From NCBI GenBank assembly GCA_050084985.1, contig JBITNC010000002.1:12152001-12216000 (forward strand): DNA of 64,000 bases, read 5' to 3'. Of this stretch, positions 11,760-22,030 are shown piece after piece. The notes beneath the pieces are model-generated. The model worked only from the letters and a program-made list of their open reading frames with translations. It searched no databases and was not told the origin of the DNA. Position 1 is the first letter of the stretch. The number at the start of each line of letters is the position of its first letter. The translations under genes were made by a program, and so were the position numbers. This DNA comes from Nageia nagi (taxonomy: Eukaryota > Pinophyta).

Positions 11760-12377
11760 TTGTTATATTCTTTTTTGTAAGGGTACAATCAATTGCACAC
11801 CATATGTTTTTTAAACAATTAACTTATCTAACATTTTGTTTCCCCCTTGTTTACATGCCATTAAATATAAGAGCTCAAGGGGTTGTGGAATGTTGCATTT
11901 GAAATGATTGCGAAAGAGAACCTTCAATTCTGTACATGATATGATAGATCTAAGCTCTAAAGTATGAAATAATTTCCTTACTTCTCCAATCAAGATGTGT
12001 GGAAAATACTAGGACTTGAGATTTTCATTAATTCCACTATGCAACAATGGACTCAAACCCTTGAATGGATGAATTAGGATCTCATTCACCATTGAACTTC
12101 TCTAATTTTGGATCAAGTTGATTTTAGAACAACATTGTGTATCTCTCCATATAAGGGGTTTCCACTTTCTTAATTAGGCATGGATCTATCTTTAAAAATA
12201 ATCCCTTGCATATCTTAGACTTATTTCATGAGCTCTTCCAATTGAGTAATAGGTACTTGACTTGTTGTAATAGATTCTAAAGGTGGGGTAGTTTCTTTAT
12301 GAAAACCATCATAAAAACAAATTCCAATAAGTTGTTTATTGCTAATATTCTTAACCATTCATGAACTTCTACATCCA
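11760..12377 (-). pseudogene. Ty3/Gypsy gag remnant G
   Basis: Minus-strand translation gives QLDPKLEKFNGE, DPNSSIQGFESIVA-x-WN, then after a frameshift VRKLFHTLELRSIISCTELK, VLFRNHFKCNIPQPLELLYL and ACKQGGNKMLDKLI. This is the Retrotrans_gag pattern (F.G..DP..H...FE, then a WFHxL...SI.SW.EL...F...F core), with Trp lost in the last motif. Copia element B is inserted at its upstream end (12377/20983), so the missing 5' part may lie beyond 20983. Confidence 0.6.
12373..12377. repeat. Target site duplication of element B (left)
   Basis: ATCCA lies directly outside the left LTR and recurs directly outside the right LTR at 20978-20982. Confidence 0.85.
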
Positions 12378-12880
12378 TGTGAGAGTTGCAATATAAACTA
12401 AAAAACTCTATACTACCAAGATCTTATGAAAGCACACAATTCACATTTAAATAACTCTAAGAAGACAATCTCACAAAGATAACTCAAGATAAAAGTGGTT
12501 CCTCCAACTAGGGGTACATCCACTAACTAGATCTCACTTCATTCACAAATATTAACTCTTACAATTCTCCTATTCTCATATCTTAAACACTATCCTCTAG
12601 CATAACTTTACTCCATAAATTGGTGTGTGATACAAAAAGGAAGTCTTATATTTATAAGAAAAAAATTCCTCTTTGGATCATCCTTTTACCCAATGGATAA
12701 AGATATGACATGCAACACCCTTTTACCCAAGGGGCATGCTCATGACATGGAGTGTAGGACAAGTTATATTATCATATTCACTTAAATACTTAAAGTATCT
12801 ATTAATAACCTTAAGTATTAGTGAATTTACAAAGATGATTATTATAAAATCTTTACAATAATGCATTATACGTGCCAACG
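12378..12880 (-). repeat. 3' LTR of Copia element B
   Basis: Pairs over its whole length with 20476-20977. In plus orientation it starts TGTGAGAGTTGC and ends CCAACG, where the other LTR ends CCAACA, so one terminal base has changed. Confidence 0.9.
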
Positions 12881-12890
12881 CTTCCTTTTA
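12881..12890 (-). promoter_or_regulatory. Polypurine tract of element B
   Basis: The minus strand reads TAAAAGGAAG directly before the 3' LTR, the expected site of plus-strand DNA priming. Confidence 0.7.
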
Positions 12891-13599
12891 ATGCAATATT
12901 GAGATAGAACGAATAAGAGAGAAGAAGAAGAGAGAGTAAGAGAGTTCTCCTCCAAACATATACAATCGAAGATGAGAACTTTTTACATATTTGTAAAGTA
13001 AGTAAGATCTAGTTTAAGACTTACTATTTACCATTTTAGCAAATGGTTTACAATACAATCATTAACTACAACTGATTTTAATCTACATAAAGTAACCATC
13101 CAACTAGAAGTCATGATGAGTCTCTGTAAGCCTACACACTCAAAGTAAGTACCTGCAATTTCAAAAGAACCTGCAAGTCATAAGTAACTCATATAATAAG
13201 ATCAGTTAGATGCAACTTATTCATATCAACAAGGATAGATGAATCAAACAAATGCCATCATAAAATAATCAATGATGCACTATAAGTCATCACAAAGATG
13301 CCAAGCTAAAACTCATAGTCACCTACTGTATTAAAAAATATGTGTTAATTATCATTACAAAATAGAGCATAACAAAATGCACATATGAGTGCCTCACATA
13401 TGGATAATTGAATAGTACCAAAAGACACATATGAGTTTCTCACACATGGATAACTGAATAGTGCTAGATTGATCAATTTTTTACTCTAAAAGTTTGTACA
13501 ATAATTTTCTCATGCAAAGTGAACTTACCATGAAAGTGTATAACAAAATCAACACTATACAACATAAAATCCTCTTAAGGGTGAAGTTGTCATCCTAAA

Positions 13600-14330
13600 C
13601 ATGAATTCAACACAAAAATTCAAACTTCACTCCCTCTTAAAGGCAACTTCACCAACATAATAACATCTCTAAGCTTACAAAATTGAGCTTTAGGAAGGGG
13701 TTTGGTGAATAAATCAATAGAGTTTAAGGTGAATGGATAATACTCCAAGTGTATGATACCATCAAGAACCTTATCCCTGATAAAATAAGCATGGATTTTC
13801 ATATGTTTTATTCTCTGATAGAACACTAGAGTCTTAACCAAAGAAATAGTTAACTTTCAGAATATGCCTTAGCCAAATAGCTTTCTATGCTATAATAGAA
13901 GTGGCTTGGTAGTCAACTTCTATAGTAGAAAAGAAATAGTAGGTTGCTTCTTGAAAGTTCAAGAGATAGCACTTGAACTAATGCTAAAAATATATGTAAA
14001 GGTTGATTTTCTATTATCTCTCTCTCCTCCCTAGTCAAAATCTAAGAACCTTGAGAGAACAAATGAGGGCCACGTAAAATACTTGAAAGTAAGATCTTTT
14101 ATCCCTACAACATAATTCAAGATTTGCTTAACAATATTGAGATGCTCAATATAAGGTTTTTACATGAATCATGCCATCAGATTCATTACAAAGGTAATAT
14201 TTGACCTATAAATAGTCAAATATAAAAGACTACAAATTAATTACCTGTAAGCTGTAGCATCAGCCAACTGAGAGTTAGCTAAAAGAAATAGTGATTTTAG
14301 GAGAGATTAAGATCACAACATGTCTACACT
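13600..14330 (-). pseudogene. Copia B RNase H (degenerate)
   Basis: The C-terminal end of pol is best kept: RIKHMKIHAYFIRDKVLDG, IHLEYYPFTLNSIDLFTKPL, PKAQFCKLRDVIMLVKLPLR. Upstream (13.9-14.0 kb) a broken SWTFKKQPT motif is visible. Stops and frameshifts separate these pieces. The tail at 13620-13841 is the partner of the second RNase H tail in element A. Confidence 0.75.
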
Positions 14331-15115
14331 CCTCCATTCTAAACTTTTATAAGATGTATGATATATACTTAGATTGACTAAGATAGGTACAATCTTTGTA
14401 TTGATACACTTACATTCCAAAGTAGTAGTGCAAGAGACCAAGATTAATCATTTCAAACATTGCCTTGAGTTTGGATATGCACTCTTGAATAATTTTATCA
14501 TTATTTTTAGTAATTAGAAGATCATCCATATAAAGGAGAATTAATACCATGTCTTTTCTTTGATTTAGTATATATAGATCGAAGTTAGAGAAGCATTTAA
14601 AGAATCCAATGTCTGTAAAGTATCCTAAATTTTTTTTGCACTAGGCTCTAAGTGCTTGTTTAAATCCATACAATGACTTCTTTAGTTTTCACATAAAAGA
14701 CTCTTTGCCTTCCATAATAAACCCTTCTAGTTGATTCATAAAAATTTCTACATTTAAATCACCATTGAAAAATGCTCTTTTGACATCAAGTTGAAAAAAT
14801 TTTCATCTTTGAGCTGCAGAAAGAATAAGAATAATTTTGATAGGAGGCATCTTTACCATGGGAGCAAAGGTTTCTTCATAATCTACATCATATTTCTAAG
14901 TAAAACCTTGAGCTACTAACCTTGCCTTATATTTTTCAATATCTTCAACTGAATTATACTTGACCTTGTAGATATACTTATTGCCAGTCACATTCTTCTC
15001 ATTGAGATAAGGAACCAAGTCCCAAGTTTCAAATTTTATAAGCATATTATATTCCACTTTCATGGCTTCCACCTAGCACTCATGCTTTGAAGCTTCTTTG
15101 AAAGATGAGGCCTCA
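14331..15115 (-). pseudogene. Copia B reverse transcriptase (degenerate)
   Basis: Minus-strand RVT_2 pieces are legible: YKVKYNSVEDI-like start near 14950, FQLDVKRAFFNGDLNVEIFM near 14780, [14 protein letters not shown] near 14680, and the catalytic box within LLYMDDLLITKNNDKII near 14525, so an intact xDD pair remains. Stops lie between these pieces. Parallel to both RT copies of element A. Confidence 0.78.
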
Positions 15116-15199
15116 CACTTATTGTTAATTTAAATAAATAAGGATTTATTTAAGGTCATGCTCCTAGTTACCCTTTATGTTGAAGAATTTTGCTTCTAA

Positions 15200-16160
15200 G
15201 GTGACTTATTTACATTAATATCCAACTAGCTAGATGCAACTGATGAATCATTTGGATCATCGACATCCTCATTAGAAGCAAATTCTTCAAGAAGTTTATT
15301 GAACTTTACATCTCTAAAAATAAACACTCCTTTATAGGATGAAGAGTAGAACCTATAGCCTCTATAATGATTATCATAGCCCATGAAGATGCATTTTTTA
15401 GCTTTTTTATTTAATTTTTTTTTTTTTAGAAATAATGTAAGAGAATGCTTCACAACCAAACACTATAAGATGTGAAATGTTAAATTTTCTACCTGACCAT
15501 GCCTTAAAAAGAGTTTTACTCTTAACAACTTTTATAAGACACTTATTCAAGGTGTAAATAGCAATGCTCACAACTTCACCCCATAAGAAACTAAGAAGAT
15601 TACTCAACATGCATCTAATTATTTCTATTATTATCTTATTTTTTCTTCCAATAACACCATTTTGTTGAAGAGTGTATGAAATTGTAAGCTACCTTTTGAT
15701 TCCTTACTTAATGCAATAGATATTCAACTCATTGCTATTATATTCTTTCCAATTATCTGATCTCAACATCTTGATTCTAAGGTTAATTTGATTTTCAATT
15801 AAGGCTTTAAAATTCTTAAAACTCTCAAAGGTTTGATCCTTATGCTTAAGAAGATAGCCAAAATTCATCTTATTGAAGTCATTGATGAAATTCAAGATAT
15901 AAGATGCTCTTTCAAGTGACTTAGTTTGAAATAGACCCATCAAATCTGAATGCATAAGTTAAAAAGGTTGAGATGCTCTTTTTGCTTTTATTTTTCAAAC
16001 CTTCATCTATTCATCTTATCTAAGATGCATTTCTCACATAAACTAATTGAAGGCAAACTTTTTATAAGTTTTTGATTTTTCATGACTTGAATACTCTTAT
16101 GGTTAAAGTGCTCTAAACTTGATGCCAAAGATTGCCTCTAAAACACATATTTGTTGCAAA
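15200..16160 (-). pseudogene. Copia B integrase (degenerate)
   Basis: Legible motifs: MHSDLMGLFQTKSLERASYI, FINDFNKMNFGYLLKHKDQT, RIKMLRSDNWKEYNSNELN, then TLNKCLIKVVKSKTLFKAWS and GRKFNISHLIVFGCEAFSYI. The first Asp and the RSDN Asp are kept; the usual DNGGEY reads DNWKEY, and the NGVAERKN region is broken near 15650. It supplies the intact Trp (KAWSGRK) and Gln (FQTKS) codons that became TAG in element A. Confidence 0.78.
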
Positions 16161-16382
16161 ACACATCTTTGTTAGAACTTGATCCATAATGTAGAGATCA
16201 TCTTTCACTGATTCTTTAACTAATGTGGTAAGCCCTTTCTCCATGCACCAAGATTAAGAGTCGAACTTAAAAGAATACCTTTTTCGTACAACTTGAATCA
16301 TAGAGAAAATATTCATCCTAAGCTTAAGAATATAGAACACATTTTCAAGAACCTTCTCATGAATCAACACACTTTTAATTCC

Positions 16383-17480
16383 TTAGATTTCAAAGATAGA
16401 ATTATCACCTATCATAATTGCATCATTTCCATACTTATAAAAAATTTTAAATTTATATTTTTCAAAGCATAGATGATTAGTGCAACCAGAGTCAACAATC
16501 CAATCAATCGAAAAAGTATGATTCATGGAGTAAACTGCAATAGTAAACCCAGCTTTTATATTCTTCTTTCTTTTGAAATTTTTTACATTTTTATTACCCT
16601 TGTACTTTTCTTCTCTTTTCTTTTTGTAGTAATTAGTTTCTTTGTGACTATGGATGTCACAAAAGCTACAATTTCCATCAAAATTTACCTTAAGATTTGG
16701 TTTGCTTACCTTACCTTTTTCATTTTTTTGCTTGAAATGGTTATTGTTACCATTATTATTGCTATTATTGTAGTTACCCTTTTTCTCAAAAATTTTGGAG
16801 AAAGAAGGATATGATTTTTTATAATGATTGAACTTCTTCGTCAAAGGAGTTTTGGTTGCTCCTAAAGAAACATTATTATCTTTTGAAGAAGATATCAACA
16901 CCTTTTTATTAAGAGTTTTCTCATGCTTCAAAAGGAACCTAGAAAGGTTCTCAAGGAAGAAGACTTCTTCTTCATCATCAAGCTTAGTTTTAATTACCTT
17001 CACTAAGTTACCAAACTTTGAAGAAAGGCTTTGGAGAATGATGAAGACCATGAACTCATTATTAATCTAATTGCATCTATAAGTAATAAGTTGGATCCTT
17101 AGGTCAATGATGTTATTCAAGTATATGGTTACATTTTTATCTTCCCCTTTGATGAGATTGAAGTAAATTTTAGAGAATAGTAAATCTTCTAGAAAACTTT
17201 GATCCAAGGTAGATTTGGTTAAGCTTATCTTAAGCTTTTTTTGTTGAGATTGAAGTTGAAATTCATCATGAGCACATCATATGAAATTGCATGAAAAATC
17301 ATAGAAGTTACCAATTTATTCTTCATGTTGTAGGCCTCAAGTGCCTTCTTATTAGGAGGAGCAACAAGGTTCTCATTCATAATTTGCCAAAGCTTCCTTA
17401 CGTACAACTCAGCTCTCATCTGAGGTTCCCAAACTTCAAATTTGAAACCATCAAGAATGTGTTTGGGTAAAAAAATGTCT
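16383..17480 (-). pseudogene. Copia B gag and protease (degenerate)
   Basis: Gag starts near 17.48 kb (HILDGFKFEVWEPQMRAELY) and continues with LYVRKLWQIMNENL. A frameshift near 17.2 kb separates it from a 222-codon open stretch at 16383-17051 with the gag C-terminus, an Asn/Lys-rich linker, a zinc-knuckle relic CSFCDIHSHKETNYY (final Cys replaced by Tyr, as in element A) and an intact protease motif DWIVDSGCTNHLCF. The longest uninterrupted coding stretch of this element. Confidence 0.82.
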
Positions 17481-19259
17481 CCTATTTGCTACATAAGAAT
17501 ATGAAAATAATAAATATGGTTTATAAAATAATATTACATGGTTTAGATTTAATCCAAGTAAATCAACTATACATGTTAAATTTAGTAAAAGAACATGCTT
17601 AATTTGTTTCACAAGTGCAAATATTTTACAACGCAAATATATATCCCATGTACCCAAATACTTTTCTCATCACTAAGAATCAGAGTAGAATGACATTGTT
17701 GAAGCTTATTTTTTAATCTAAAATAAGGCCTTCACCTAAATGCTCGCAAAGTGGAGTCCCGGTACTATCAATCTTCAACCAGTTCACCTTGGTCAGTATT
17801 ATATTCACATAAGAAGAAGTACCTACTATTTTTCAAAGTTATGACATATTTGATTGGCCAAATTAGTAATGTTGATTAGGTTTCAAGTTGTCCTCCTAGG
17901 TTATCAAGATAATCTCTGAATAGATATGCATACATGTGGTATCACTACACACATGCTTGTTCACCTATTGGAGTTATGTCCAAATCAATAGAAGAATTAA
18001 AGGTAATTGAGAAGTACAAACTTTTCACCATTTGGATCGTTAGACTAAAGGTTCTAGTCTATCTGTCCTCACCTCATGGCTTCCCAAGCAAATCATATTG
18101 CAGAATGTATGTGTAGATGCGTTTATTTTAAAGGGTTGCTCATTTCAATGTTTATGATTTTTTTATAAGTAAATAAAGCAAAATACGAAACATGAAGTAA
18201 AAGAGCATAAGTAAAAAAAATCATCCATTTGTAATTTTTAAAACCTAAGAGTCCAACAGGTTTTGTTTACAACTTCTAAAGGACATCTTTACATCATTCC
18301 TTATTTGCACAAGTCCATTCCATATTTTGCATAATAAAAAAGAAAAAATAGAAAGTCATTAAATGCATCTTAACTTAAAAAAAAATTAAGTAATAAACAT
18401 GCATCTTTCATAAAAGATTTTAAGTAATAAGCATGCATTATCTATAAAATATTTAAAATTTTAAACATGCATCATTCCTACTCAAGAACTAGTCCATTCA
18501 TAAGAATTTAAAGCAAACACTTTAAAAGGCATGCATCATTTCTTTAACTTAAAAAAATTAAGTAAGAAGTATGCATCTTTTAAACAATGAGTAATATCTA
18601 AGAAATTTAAAGTAATACACATTCCATATTTTGACATAAAGATTTTAAGTAAAAAATCATATAGAATTTTTTCCATTTTTTTACTTAAAAGAATGATCTC
18701 ATAAAAAAAAATAGCATTAAAAAGTTTTGCACTAGTGTCTTTAATTACTTTTAAGTAAGATGAGAAGAAAATGCTGATATTTTGACATTTCAGAAATTGC
18801 ATTTGTACCTAAGTAAATGCAATTTAAGTAGAACAAAAAATATTCTAAGATTAATGTTAAGAAGTATCTTGCAACTTCAAAGTGTAAAATTACAATTTTT
18901 TTTTTTGCCATTATCTAATAACCTCAAAAGTATTCCTCTATTTTTACTTAAAAATATTTAAGTAAAAAAAAAGCATTGAGCATTTCACCAACAAACTTAA
19001 ATGTTTAGAAAAAATTACATGTAAAACATTAAAAAATTAATACAAACAAAAAAATCATTCCAAAATGCTTTTAATGCAATTCATGATGAAAATATGGAGT
19101 ATAGAGTATACGTTTGTTTCATTTGATGAACATTAATTACTTACTCACCAGCTATTCCTATTAAATGCATCTACCCATTTCATACTGAAAAGCACTCCAT
19201 GCAAGTAGAGCATATTAAAAAAAAGGCTTTTATGGCTAAAGAAAAAAAAAAGAGAGAGA

Positions 19260-19760
19260 ACCAGAATGTATCAAGGGAGTGGGCAAGGGCGGTTGTTTAG
19301 TGATGGGGTGGCGAAAGCAAGCGTCAACAACTGGCCATTTAGAGGAGGATCAGACCAGGTGGAGATAGACAGGCCACGAGGGCTATTTAGAGCAGTGGCG
19401 ACCAGGTGGAGAGGAGGGACTAGCCGCGGAGGTCGCAAGCTGAGTGGCAACCAGGTGGAGAGGAGGGATTAGCTGCAGATGGCGAAGGGGCCGCAACTGC
19501 GCAGCGCGTGGGAGAAAATGCAATAAAGGGCGATGCTCGAGGAGAGCCAAGGAGGGTGCCACGAAGGTAGAATGACGAAAGGGCCACAGGTGCACAGCAC
19601 ATGAGAGGCTGTTGTCGACACCAAGTGGTTGCAAGATCCAAGTTTCAAACCAAACTGAAGGCTTGTACCTATGTAGGAAGAGGTGTTGCAGAGCATGATG
19701 GGACCTCCAAACGGTCATAAGGCAGAGGGGAGGAGATGGCATCCAACAAGGACAGCCACT
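19260..19760. repeat. GC-rich block in the leader of element B
   Basis: About 500 bp of clearly higher GC content than the AT-rich surroundings. It contains an imperfect repeat of about 60 bp (ACCAGGTGGAGAGGAGGGA at about 19401 and 19459) and a second pair built on GGGCCGCAACTGCGCAGCGC near 19487 and GGGCCACAGGTGCACAGCAC near 19583. Overlapping open frames exist on the minus strand only because GC-rich DNA has few stops; none looks like a protein. Not found in the leader of element A. Confidence 0.6.
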
Positions 19761-20097
19761 AAGAAATTTCCAAAAGGAAATTGTATTAAACCTAAGGTTT
19801 ACAAAAATATATATTTTTTATTTTAATACTAAGTATATAAATCTTTCTGTTAGAGAAAAAAATTTCTACGCCTCCTTTTTTTTTTGCAAAAAGATATAAA
19901 AATAAATATATATATTTTTTTGAAAAAGTAAACAAATTAATATGTAAATATTGCAAAATTTGTAAATAAAGTCCTCTTCTCTTTTTTTACTTTTAGTTGG
20001 TAAAAAATGATTAAAAACATATTTGAAACAAATTGTAATATTGTATACCAAAAAATTGCTTTTTTTATTGAGATTTTGCATGTAAATTTGAAAGAAA

Positions 20098-20102
<5 letters not shown>

Positions 20103-20128
<26 letters not shown>

Positions 20129-20130
20129 TT
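20103..20130. repeat. AT dinucleotide microsatellite
   Basis: An uninterrupted run of about a dozen TA units following an A tract. Confidence 0.8.
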
Positions 20131-20460
20131 TTAACTCAAACTTTTGATATAGTAAAACCTTCAAAAAATTAAGTATATGCAAAATTATAGCAATATAATA
20201 GGCAATTTTAAAAGTTGCAACTAACAATAAGATATGTTAGTATAAAAAAAATGCAACAAAATATATTGCTATTTTAAGCAAATTTGTCATAAACAAGGAC
20301 TAACATAACACAAAATATGTAAGTAATCCAAGACAAAGTGAAGTAAGATTATACTTTGAATCACTTTTACCTCACAATGAAATGAATGATAAAGAATGAG
20401 GACCTCCAAGTTGAAGATGGAGAGCCTCAACACCAAAGATGTGAAGAGGAGCCTCCAAGG

Positions 20461-20473
20461 AGCTTTGATACCA
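20461..20473 (-). promoter_or_regulatory. Primer binding site of element B
   Basis: The minus strand reads TGGTATCAAAGCT two bases inside the 5' LTR. The initiator Met tRNA 3' end pairs with TGGTATCAGAGC, so there is one mismatch. Confidence 0.85.
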
Positions 20474-20475
20474 AA

Positions 20476-20977
20476 TGTGAAAGTTGCAATATAAACTAAA
20501 CAACTCTATACTACCAAGATTTCATGAAAGCACACAATTCACATCTAAATAACTCTAAGAAGACAATCTCACAAAGATAACTCAAAATGTAAGTGGTTCC
20601 TCCAACTAAGAGTACATCCACTAACTAGATCTCACTTCATTCACAAATATTAACTCTTACAATTCTTCTATTTTCATCTCTTAAAAACTATCCTTTAACA
20701 TAATTTTATTCCACAAATTGGTGTGTGATACAAAGAGGGAGCCTTCTATTTATAGGCAAAAATCCTTCTTTGGATCACCATTTTACCCAAATATACAAAG
20801 ACATGACATGCAACACCCTTTTACCCAAGGGGCATGCTCATGACATGGAGTGTATGACAATTTACATTATCATATTCACTTAAATACTTAGGTATCTAAT
20901 GATACCCTTAAGTATTAGTGAATTTACAAAGATGATTATTATAAAACCTTTACAATAATGCATTATACATTCCAACA
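20476..20977 (-). repeat. 5' LTR of Copia element B
   Basis: Direct partner of 12378-12880. On the minus strand it runs TGTTGGAATG ... CTTTCACA. A TATA box CTATAAATAG on the minus strand (20746-20755) is the likely promoter of the element. ATCCA follows at 20978-20982. Confidence 0.9.
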
Positions 20978-22030
20978 ATCCATGGCTGAAACACTCAAAT
21001 TCAAATATCAAATAACTCCCAAAACCCTAGGGTTTTTAGTATAAGAAGAAAACTCTAAAAATGATAAACTCTACAACAAGTGCTAAGCCCTAAGAAACTT
21101 AGGTTGAATTCACTAATTTGTAGATACTTAAAAAAGAGACTAAATAATCAAATAAATATAAGTATCTCATGCGCCTACTAGTTATTTGATAATAAAAGAT
21201 ATAATAATATAGAAACATAGTTAAATATTTAACTGCTAAGAACAATAAAAAAATGACAAAGATAAGAAATGCCCTAGCTATTTGATCAAACCTTGCTTAT
21301 CAAGATCATAATTAAGTGAATGTACATGTCATTCTTACCTATATTGATGATCAAATCCTAGCAGTAAGCTTGACACATCAAGACTCCATAGGCAAGGTCT
21401 GAGCTACAATGTCCTCACTTCACAAGCATTGGTGCTAGGGCTTTTAAGTTACTGAGGCATACTACTTGTACTCCAAAACCTCAAAAAATGTTGTGAAAAA
21501 GATTCATTGCATCTAGACCTACAAGGGTAAACTTATCCTAGCAAACAAAGTTAAAAGATTGATGACAAAGCTTGAATGGTATGGAAAAATTTAGGTCTTC
21601 ATAGGTGGTGGTAAGAACCACCAATTACATTCAATATTAAAGAATAAAAATTATGTAGGTGAGAACTATCAAAGTCTGATAGTTATCTTATGTGCACATG
21701 TCCTCTTTAAATAGGCAAGTTTCCTCATAGCCAAGTTATCCTGCTTAGCCTTCCTTGATCCTTGCAATACAAAAGAATAAAATATATGATTATTGCACCT
21801 CCTTCTCCAACTCTACACTCTATAATTGTACAAGATTCCTAAAAAATAGTTCAATACCATAACTCTTAGTATTAAAAAACAAGGCTTTCACAAATACCCC
21901 ATCAATACAATTAGGCAATTACGTTCATTTGACAATATGATGTCAGCAACCACAACATTGCCTATTTTTGTACAGATATTTAATAACACTTTTTTTGTGC
22001 AAGACTCTTTAGATCTTGCATTACTTTGCA
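20978..22030. other. No gene seen between element B and the PPR gene
   Basis: AT-rich, with no open frame of note. Part of it may be the upstream portion of Gypsy remnant G that element B split, but no motif proves that. Confidence 0.4.

Larger units (their letters stand above)
17481..20460 (-). other. Leader region of Copia element B
   Basis: About 3 kb between the primer site and gag. The gag-proximal 1.3 kb matches the leader of element A. Near 18.35-18.6 kb there are repeated TTAAG/GCATGCAT words. No coding region is supported. Confidence 0.65.
12378..20977 (-). mobile_element. Ty1/Copia LTR retrotransposon B, complete but decayed
   Basis: An 8.6-kb element on the minus strand bounded by two LTRs of about 500 bp (12378-12880 and 20476-20977), with TG...CA ends, an ATCCA duplication on both sides, a primer site complementary to initiator Met tRNA next to the 5' LTR, and a purine tract next to the 3' LTR. 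Gag, PR, IN, RT and RNase H follow in Copia order from about 17.48 kb down to 13.6 kb. The leader is long (about 3 kb) and carries a GC-rich block. The LTRs differ at roughly one base in ten by eye, so the insertion is old. Multiple stops and frameshifts break the polyprotein. Confidence 0.92.

Noticed and set aside
16473-17070. Plus-strand frames of 113 and 80 codons
   Set aside because: Antisense shadows of the Copia B gag and protease region.
19383-19742. Overlapping minus-strand frames of 73-119 codons
   Set aside because: All three frames are open because the block is GC-rich; no motif, and the block belongs to the leader of Copia B.
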